DNA of 64,000 bases from Balamuthia mandrillaris (Eukaryota; Discosea; Longamoebia; Balamuthiidae). Shown piece by piece: positions 56,768 to 64,000 of the stretch; within the stretch, counting starts at the first letter, position 1; each line of letters opens with the position of its first letter. Under the pieces are notes generated by a model. The model did not search any database and was not told the origin of the DNA. It saw only the letters and a list, made by a program, of their open reading frames with translations. The DNA is taken from contig JAVKOQ010000003.1 in the NCBI GenBank assembly GCA_031835245.1, positions 216,001 to 280,000 on the forward strand, in the 5' to 3' direction. The translations under genes were made by a program, and so were the position numbers.

Positions 56768-59125
56768 ATGGGTAACGCGGTTTCAACCTCCACTCCACCA
56801 CAACATAAAGACAAAGAGAAAGAGACCGATGCTGCCTCGTCGTCTTCTTCTTCAGGTCAATCATTGGACTGGGAGGGGCTGAGAGCAAGCTGCCCCGCCT
56901 CGCCCGCTCCTGCGGAAGTCCCGGAAGTGGTGGAAGGCCTTCGCGCCAACTTCGATACGGGGGCGACGAGGTCCTTGGAATGGAGGCTGAGGCAGTTGAA
57001 GGCGATCGAGCAGATGGTGCTGGACAACGAGAAGTGGATCGTGGACGCTGCTGCTGTTGACCTTCATCGTGCCCCAGTTGAAACGGTTTCTTTCTCTTCT
57101 TTCTTTCTGACTTCTTGTGTCTTCTGTCTTTGGTGGTTGACGTGTTTCAAATGATCTGTAGGTTGGCTTTGAGATGGCTTTTTGTTTGGACGAGGTGAGG
57201 AAAGCCCAAAAGGAACTCAAGTCATGGGTCAGCCCAAAGAAGCACTCGGTGCCCTTGTTGCTCAAGCTGGATGGCAGTTGCAACACTTATCCTGGTTCGC
57301 TCCTTCTGCTTTGGCGCTTCTTAGTTCATTACCTTACATACGCTTTCCGCAGAGCCAAAAGGAGTGGTTCTTATCATCGCTCCGTGGAACGGTCCTTGGG
57401 CGTTGGCTGTTATTCCGTTGGTGCGGTTCCATCCTTTAGTCGCTGCTGTGTTGCTGTGCTTCTTCGTTCTTCTTCTTCCTTCTCCTCTTCTTCTTCTCCT
57501 TTCTTCGGAAGATGACCACCGTTGTCTTCGTAGATTGGAGCAATAGCGGCAGGCAATTGTGCGGTATTGAAGCCTTCAGAGTTAGCTCCCCACGCTTCCC
57601 TTCTCTTGGCCTCTCAAGTACCAAAGTATCTCGACAATACTGCAGTCCGCGTCGTGGAAGGAGACGCCTCCATCGCAAAAGTCTTGTTGCAAGAGCAGTG
57701 GGACCACATTTGTACTCACCTCTTGACTCTCCTCTATCTGTCTGCCGTCTTTCGTTTGCCTATCTTTGTCCCTTTTCTCTTCTCTCTTCTCCTTTGCTTA
57801 CGGCTTTCTCTAGTCTATACAGGAGGAGGTCGCGTGGCCAAGTTCGTGGCCAAGGCAGCAGCAGAGTACCTCACCCCCTTAACCTTGGAGCTTGGAGGAA
57901 AGAACCCTTGCTTCATCGACCGTACGGCCAACATCCCTGTAGCCGCAAGGAGAATCGCCTGGGCCAAGTGCGTTAACGGAGGGCAGGTTTGCATGAGTCC
58001 TGACTATCTGTTGGTGGAGCCAAAAGTCATGGAGCCGCTGATGGAAGCTTTGAAAGCGAACATCAAAGAGTTTTATGGAAATAATCCGTTGAAGTCTCCT
58101 GACTTTAGCAAGTTTGTTGTTGCTTCACGTTTTCTTCGTCGCATATTTCTTTCTGAGGTTGTGAGCCTGACTTACTGTTATCCTCTTAAATGACCTAGAA
58201 TCATTTCAGAAGGCCATTTCAAGCGGGTGTTGGGATTGTTGCAAGAGGTTGAAGAGAACGTCCTATTCGGAGGAACTTACGATGAAGAAACTCTGACCAT
58301 TGCCCCGACCTTCATTCGAGAGCCTCCATTGGACTCTTCCATCATGGAGGAAGAAATATTTGCTCCGCTGTGTTCAGTTTTTCCGGTGACTAATCTTGAG
58401 GTTTGGGCCTTTCGTATTCTTGTTCTTGTTCTTCTTCATCATCTTCCTATTCTTCTTGTTGTTCTTGTTCTTCTTCTTCCTCCTCCTCCTCTTCCTCTTC
58501 CTCTTCTTCTTCCTCTTCTTCTTCTTCTTTTTCTTCTACTTCTTCTTCTACTTCTTCTTCTTCTTCTTCTTCTTTATGTTTCTTTTCCGTCTATCTTTCA
58601 CCTTGGTCTGCTTGTGTTCTCATCTTCTTCATTCAAAGGCTGCAATAAAGTTTATCAAGAGACAAGAAAAGAAAAACGGAAAGCCTCTCTTTGCATACAT
58701 GTTCTCTTCCAACTCGGCTGACATTGAAACCTTTGTGCAAGAGACAAGCTCAGGTCAGGTGGGCGTTAACGACTGCATGATGAACTACTCTGTCATTGAT
58801 GCTCCTTTCGGTGGAAATGGAGGTTAGTGTTAAGTCTTCTGTTTGTTTGCTTATAGCATTTGTCCATGTTCACCATTCTCTTTTCTTTTGTCTTCTGTTT
58901 GTCTTTCTATTTCTTGCATTCTTACTCTGCTTTGTTTTTGATACAAACAAAACAGCAAGTGGAATGGGCAGCTATCGTGGAAAACACAGTTTTGATACAT
59001 TCTCGAACTTCAAGTCGGTACTGAAGCGGGGCACCTGGTTGGATCCAGCTGTTCGCTATCCACCTTACGATGAATCCAAGCTCAAAGCCACGCACAAGCT
59101 CTTTGTCCAGGGTTCTCTCTTTTAG
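56768..59125 (+). CDS. ALDH3-like (fatty) aldehyde dehydrogenase with N-myristoylation signal
   Basis: About eight exons run from MGNAVSTSTPPQHKDK to VQGSLF. MGNAVS fits the N-myristoyltransferase rule (Gly2, Ser6). The catalytic core has VVLIIAPWNGPWALAV, GAIAAGNCAVLKPSE, FYTGGGRVAKFVAKAA-like cofactor residues and LTLELGGKNPC with the general-base Glu. GGQVCMSPDYLLVE holds the nucleophile Cys, with EEEIFAPLCSVF and FGGNGASGMGSYRGKHSFD further on. Class 3 ALDHs oxidise medium- and long-chain aldehydes with NAD(P)+. Animal FALDH is held on membranes by a C-terminal helix, which is absent here, so lipid modification at the N-terminus may substitute. One intron holds a CTT/CTC-rich low-complexity tract (58420-58580). 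Confidence 0.93.
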
Positions 59126-59137
59126 AAATCAGACTCT

Positions 59138-59533
59138 TCACAGCCATACAATACCAAAGAAATACTTGGTCACCTTCTCTCGCTTCATCCTTTGCTCTCG
59201 TTGTAAGTTTCGGTGTTCATAGTGGACCAAGACTATTTTCATGAGGACATGAAGGTATCCGATTGGTGCATTGGTGTGTGGTTCTTTTTCCATAGTCTCT
59301 CTTCCATTGTTGCGGAGGGAGAGAGGAGAAACGCTTGGGTGGCAGCAGAGACAACACGCAGAAATACTGGCAAGCGCCTTGAGAGGAGATAAGATAGTTG
59401 CAACTGAAACAGCGCTTGTTGAGCAATCAGTGCGAGCACAACGAGGAAGTGATGTGTGTGGTGGCAAAGATGCTTTCGGTTGTCTACAAGAAAGATATAT
59501 TTGATTTTTGGTTGGTGGTTTGAAAATTTTCAT
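59138..59533 (-). CDS. Hypothetical Cys-containing protein, 131 residues
   Basis: An uninterrupted minus-strand ORF runs from an ATG at 59533 (MKIFKPPTKNQIYLSCRQPK) to 59138. It contains several Cys (a CCLCC cluster in the middle) and a charged helical C-terminus (NLQREQRMKREKVTKYFF). It would share a promoter, including GTCGAC at 59565, with the ligase gene. It ends 12 bases from the ALDH stop. No family is recognised; chance openness is possible because other frames are also long here. Confidence 0.25.
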   Translation of the reverse strand: MKIFKPPTKNQIYLSCRQPKASLPPHTSLPRCARTDCSTSAVSVATILSPLKALASISACCLCCHPSVSPLSLRNNGRETMEKEPHTNAPIGYLHVLMKIVLVHYEHRNLQREQRMKREKVTKYFFGIVWL

Positions 59534-59601
59534 TCGAAGATCATATCTTTCGCAAAGCTTTTTTGTCGACGTGAAAAGGAACAAAAAGGAAAACAAAAAA
59601 A

Positions 59602-59816
59602 ATGCAATGCTCCACAGAAGACGCCACGAACAGGCTTGCTGCTGCTGCTACTCCTTCGGTAGCAGAGGAAGAGGCGGAGGAGGCAGAGAACAATGTTGAC
59701 GAGCAGGGGGAAGACACCGCCACGGCGGGGGTGCCTTTCTTACACTCTGGCCGAGACGTTGTCTATTGTCCGAGTACGTAGCAGGCATTTCAAATTTTTT
59801 CCCTCAGACAGAGATT

Positions 59817-59853
<37 letters not shown>

Positions 59854-61552
59854 CATCTACAGTTTTCTCTCGACAAAAACAAACAAAAAGTGTGTGGACT
59901 TCCTCCAGAGTATTGTGAATACAACACGAAGAGTGTGTTCAATCGGTGCAAACCATGGCTGCTTCGTAACTATCCTGACCTTTACCCTCAACTCAAAAGT
60001 ACGTTTTCTTCCCTCTCCTCTTTTCCTCATAATTTTTTCATGATTTGTTGGCCCATCTCTCTGCTCGTTTCTTATTCCTGCTCTCTCTCTCTCTCTCTTT
60101 TGGGTTTGTTGATAACAATGCATTTTGCTAAACAGAGGAAGCAGAGAAGAAGCGACGAAGGAGGCCAAAGGGCACATTCTATCGTTGGCCTGAGATTGGT
60201 CTCTTCTACAACGTTCGAGCTCGAATCACTGAACCCAACCAACCAGAACCACACGAAGAAAAAGCAAAAGAAGCGACTGGAGAAAAAGGAGAAGAAGACG
60301 CAAACAAGGACAAGCAAAAAGAGCCAAAGCTGCAGCTTCCTTCCTCCATCACTTATCGCGCCAAGATTAAGCTTCACGGCACCAACGGTGCCATCAGCAT
60401 TCAACACAACGGCAACGATATCTTTGTGCAGAGTCGTAACAAGTTCTTGACGAAAGAGAAGGACCACCATGGTTTTGCAGAGTGGGCGCTGCACAAGGAC
60501 CGCAAAGCATACTTCAAGTCACTCTACAAGCAGAATGCTGGATACAAATCTGTCACCGTCTTTGGAGAGTGGTGTGGCAAAGGTTTCTTTCTTTCTTCTT
60601 TTGCTTTCTTCTTGCATCATCATGATTTTAACTTTTTTTTCTTGCTTCCTTTTCTCTTGGAAACAAAATAAAAGGAATAATGAGAGGAGCAGCCATCTGC
60701 AACGTGGACCAGCGAATGTACGCTGTATTCGCGCTGCTCTTGGACAAGTCCAAGCTCATTGTCGCTCCTGACCAAATCCTCTCCTTCCTCCAACAAGAAG
60801 GCGCTCTGCCCATGCCTCAAGACCTCATTGTCCTACCGTGGTTTCCTTCATTGTCTCCTTCTTACGCTTCAAAAGAGGATGAAGAAGCGGAACTGATACA
60901 AGTACAAATGGACTTTGCTTCTTCGGAAGGACAGTTGATCAAAGAGGTGGATCGAATGAACGTTCTAGTGGAGAACGTGGACAAAGAGGATCCGTGGGTT
61001 AAGTCTCGGTTCGGCGTCAGCGGCAGCGGCGAAGGTCTCGTCTGGTATCCTGTTTCTTTCCCTTTGGCTTCTGAAGAAGTTAAAGAAGAAGCAGAACAGC
61101 GAGTTGAACTCTCTCCAGACCTCTTTCAAGCCTTGAGCTTCAAGACCAAAGGACCAACACACAGCGTCATCGCTGGCAAGAAGAGTGTGCAGCTCTCTCC
61201 CGAGCTGGTGGAGAGCGCAGAGCAGTTTTTAGACCTCTTCTTCACAGAAGCTCGTTTGCGTCAAGGCTGGGAGGAAGTCATCATTTCTTCTTCTCCTTCA
61301 CCTTCACTACAACAAGAAGTAAACAACAACACTGGAAGCAAGACGCATTTGATAGGAGAATTTGTGGAGTGGATTTGCAATGATGTGAGAAAGGAGAGCA
61401 AGCAAGAGTTGGAGCAGAACGGGTTGACTTGGGAGCAAGTCAGCGGTATGGCCAACATACGCGCTCGCAAGTGGTTCTTGGCCGAGATCAACAGGCACGG
61501 CGGCGTTGTTGTTCATCTTCCTTCTGCGTCCCCTTCTCCTTCTTCTACATAG
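59602..61552 (+). CDS. DENR-type zinc module fused to an Rnl2-like RNA ligase
   Basis: Four exons (59602-59773, 59891-59998, 60136-60582, 60675-61552) sum to 1,605 bases, giving 534 residues. Residues about 50-95 read VVYCPMCGLPPEYCEYNTK then RCKPWLLRNYPDLYPQLK. This matches the N-terminal zinc-binding region of the translation re-initiation/recycling factor DENR, with all four Cys in place. The DENR SUI1 domain is absent. Instead a basic linker leads to a nucleotidyltransferase/RNA-ligase domain: motif I AKIKLHGTNGAISI with the candidate adenylated Lys, FVQSRNKFLT, motif III TVFGEWCGKGI and FALLLD. The C-terminal 200 residues are acidic, then helical (HLIGEFVEWICNDVRKE, IRARKWFLAEINR). The ligase family seals nicked or broken RNA through an AMP-Lys intermediate; the RNA substrate here is unknown. 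Intron 1 includes a 33-base T run. Confidence 0.85.
59818..59850 (+). repeat. 33-base T homopolymer in intron 1 of the ligase gene
   Basis: Uninterrupted T on the coding strand, directly upstream of the acceptor region. Exact length is liable to sequencing error. Confidence 0.95.
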
Positions 61553-61757
61553 TTGAATGTTTTGTTTTTCTTTCTATTTTTTTCTTTTTGTTTCAAGAAA
61601 AAAGATGCACTCTAATTTCTCTTCTTCTTGTTGTTGTTCTTCTTCTTGTTCTTCTTCTTCTTGTTGTTGTTGTTGTTCTTCTTCTTTCTCTTGTTCTTGT
61701 TCTTCTTCTTCTTCTTCTTCTTCCTCTTCCTCTTCCTCTCCTTCTTGTTCTGTCTTT
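61553..61757. repeat. TTC/TTG trinucleotide low-complexity tract between convergent genes
   Basis: The gap between the ligase stop and the CHRAC1 stop is dominated by CTT, TTG and TTCC units (about 61620-61740). Long open frames of Phe/Leu/Ser or Glu/Gln across it are artefacts. Confidence 0.85.
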
Positions 61758-62383
61758 TTATTCGGGATTGTTGTTGGGGAAGTCAGGGGACCGTATGTTT
61801 TCTGTGGGTGGGATGATGTCGAGGAGAAAGTCCAGCACGTCCACCTCTTCCACACATTTTGCTGTTGAGGTGCAATGCTGAGTTTTTGCGACAGTAGAGA
61901 GAGAAGAGAGTAGAGAGGTACCCAAGTCTCGGTACTGAAGTGTCTTTTTGCCTTCTTCTTGAGTGTAGGTGTAGGCTTGTTTGGTGAGATAGTCAAGAAA
62001 CAGCTCCTGCATCAACAAAGCGTGAGTATTCCACACAAAAAGAAGTGATCTCGATGAGGAGACAGTCGTACAGTCGATTTAGAAATCATGTGGACAGCGT
62101 CAGTGCTGATTAGCTTCACGTCCGGGTCGGACTTTACAATCTTTTTGATACGGGTGATGGGGAACACGGCCTGCATCCGCGTGGCTTGTTCTTTGCCCTC
62201 CTCGTGCTCCTCTTGATCCCCCTCTTCTCCTGTCCGTTCCTCTTTGGCGTCCATTCTAGGTCTTGTAACTTTTTTCTTTTGTTGGGTGGTGTGCAACTTC
62301 TTTTTGGTTTGGGTTTTTTTTTTGGCGGGAATATTTTCGTCGACGTTTTTATTTTTGTGCCGACAGATGACATTTGCAGACAT
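61758..62383 (-). CDS. Histone-fold protein of the CHRAC1/Dpb3/POLE4 group
   Basis: Three exons (62383-62072, 62006-61922, 61861-61758) sum to 501 bases, giving 166 residues. A Lys-rich N-terminus and acidic linker precede the histone fold: VFPITRIKKIVKSDPDVKLI, STDAVHMISKSTELFLDYL and AYTYTQEEGKKTLQYRDL, ending VLDFLLDIIPP. The AYTYTQEEGKKTLQYRDL segment resembles CHRAC-15 more than NF-YC. Partners are expected to be a POLE3/CHRAC-17-like subunit, in DNA polymerase epsilon or the ISWI-containing CHRAC remodeller. Head to head with RPT4 across 200 bp containing GTCGAC. Confidence 0.85.
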
Positions 62384-62583
62384 GGTGATGTCACGCAAGC
62401 CATAACTGTCGACTTCAGGTTTTTTTGCCGACCGGCATGTGTGAGGATAGGGATGCGGCAGTGCCAGCGAGGTTTCTCGTGGCGGAAAGAAAAACTTTAG
62501 AGGGACAAAAAAAAGTAGTGAAAAAGAGAGATTGGGTTGTTGCAAAAGGGGGTGAGAATCTAGCACAACACAAACATAACGCC
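62384..62583. promoter_or_regulatory. Divergent promoter CHRAC1/RPT4
   Basis: 200 bases with GTCGAC at 62408-62413, 25 bases upstream of the CHRAC1 ATG. A second copy lies at 62339-62344, inside the first codons of CHRAC1. No TATA-like element is evident. Confidence 0.4.

Positions 62584-64000
<1,417 letters not shown>

Overview
This is a gene-dense eukaryotic nuclear window from a protist. Introns are short (about 50-250 bases) and mostly GT-AG. They carry strongly pyrimidine-rich sense strands, often pure (CT)n. Coding exons have long Ser, Glu and Asn/Gln runs encoded by microsatellites. The gene set is typical of amoebae: Ras and Rab7 GTPases, ARP3, katanin p80, cullin-3, a MAPK kinase, a fungal-type septation (SIN) Cdc14 homologue, and F-box proteins with GHLxVLxWA repeats. 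An Amoebozoa origin, perhaps near Acanthamoeba/Balamuthia, is my inference; no marker in the window proves it. I see no bacterial operon, CRISPR array, rRNA or tRNA gene, or recognisable retroelement.

Layout, left to right. 1-9.3 kb: the N-terminus of a UTP25-like ribosome-biogenesis factor (-), a multi-pass membrane protein (+), a Ras GTPase (+), and a 1,568-residue protein of unknown function (-). 9.7-25 kb: a PH-PH-patatin phospholipase with a U12-type AT-AC intron (+), TRAX (-), an AFG2B/SPATA5L1-like double AAA ATPase (+), BUD13 (-), the UBA4/MOCS3 E1-rhodanese (+) and cullin-3 (-). 25-37.6 kb: a tiny proline-rich ORF (+), an EEP-fold hydrolase (-), ARP3 (-), lysyl-tRNA synthetase (-), Rab7 (-) and katanin p80 (-). 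37.9-45.7 kb: an F-box/LKWA-repeat protein (+), MEP50/WDR77 (+), a MAPK kinase (-), a second F-box/LKWA protein (-) and the SIN Cdc14 homologue (+). 45.8-64 kb: acetyl-CoA synthetase (-), a PH-PH-SMP lipid-transfer protein (-), a broken F-box/LKWA relic (-), an ALDH3-like dehydrogenase (+), a DENR-type zinc module fused to an RNA ligase (+), a CHRAC1/Dpb3 histone-fold protein (-) and the start of proteasome ATPase RPT4 (+).

Seven gene pairs are head to head across 111-461 bp, so bidirectional promoters look normal here. Several of these gaps contain the palindrome GTCGAC in an AT-rich setting, a candidate core-promoter element. Functional themes recur: proteostasis (CUL3, RPT4, AFG2B, F-box proteins), RNA biology (UTP25, BUD13, TRAX, MEP50, KARS, the ligase) and cytoskeleton/division (ARP3, katanin, Cdc14). 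These are ordinary eukaryotic neighbours, not a co-operating cluster.

The most novel items are the DENR-zinc/RNA-ligase fusion, the textbook AT-AC minor-spliceosome intron, the unassigned 1.5k-residue protein, and the extra C-terminal domain on the SMP lipid-transfer protein. Gene models were joined by hand from splice signals and reading phase. Where exon lengths are quoted, the sum is divisible by three.
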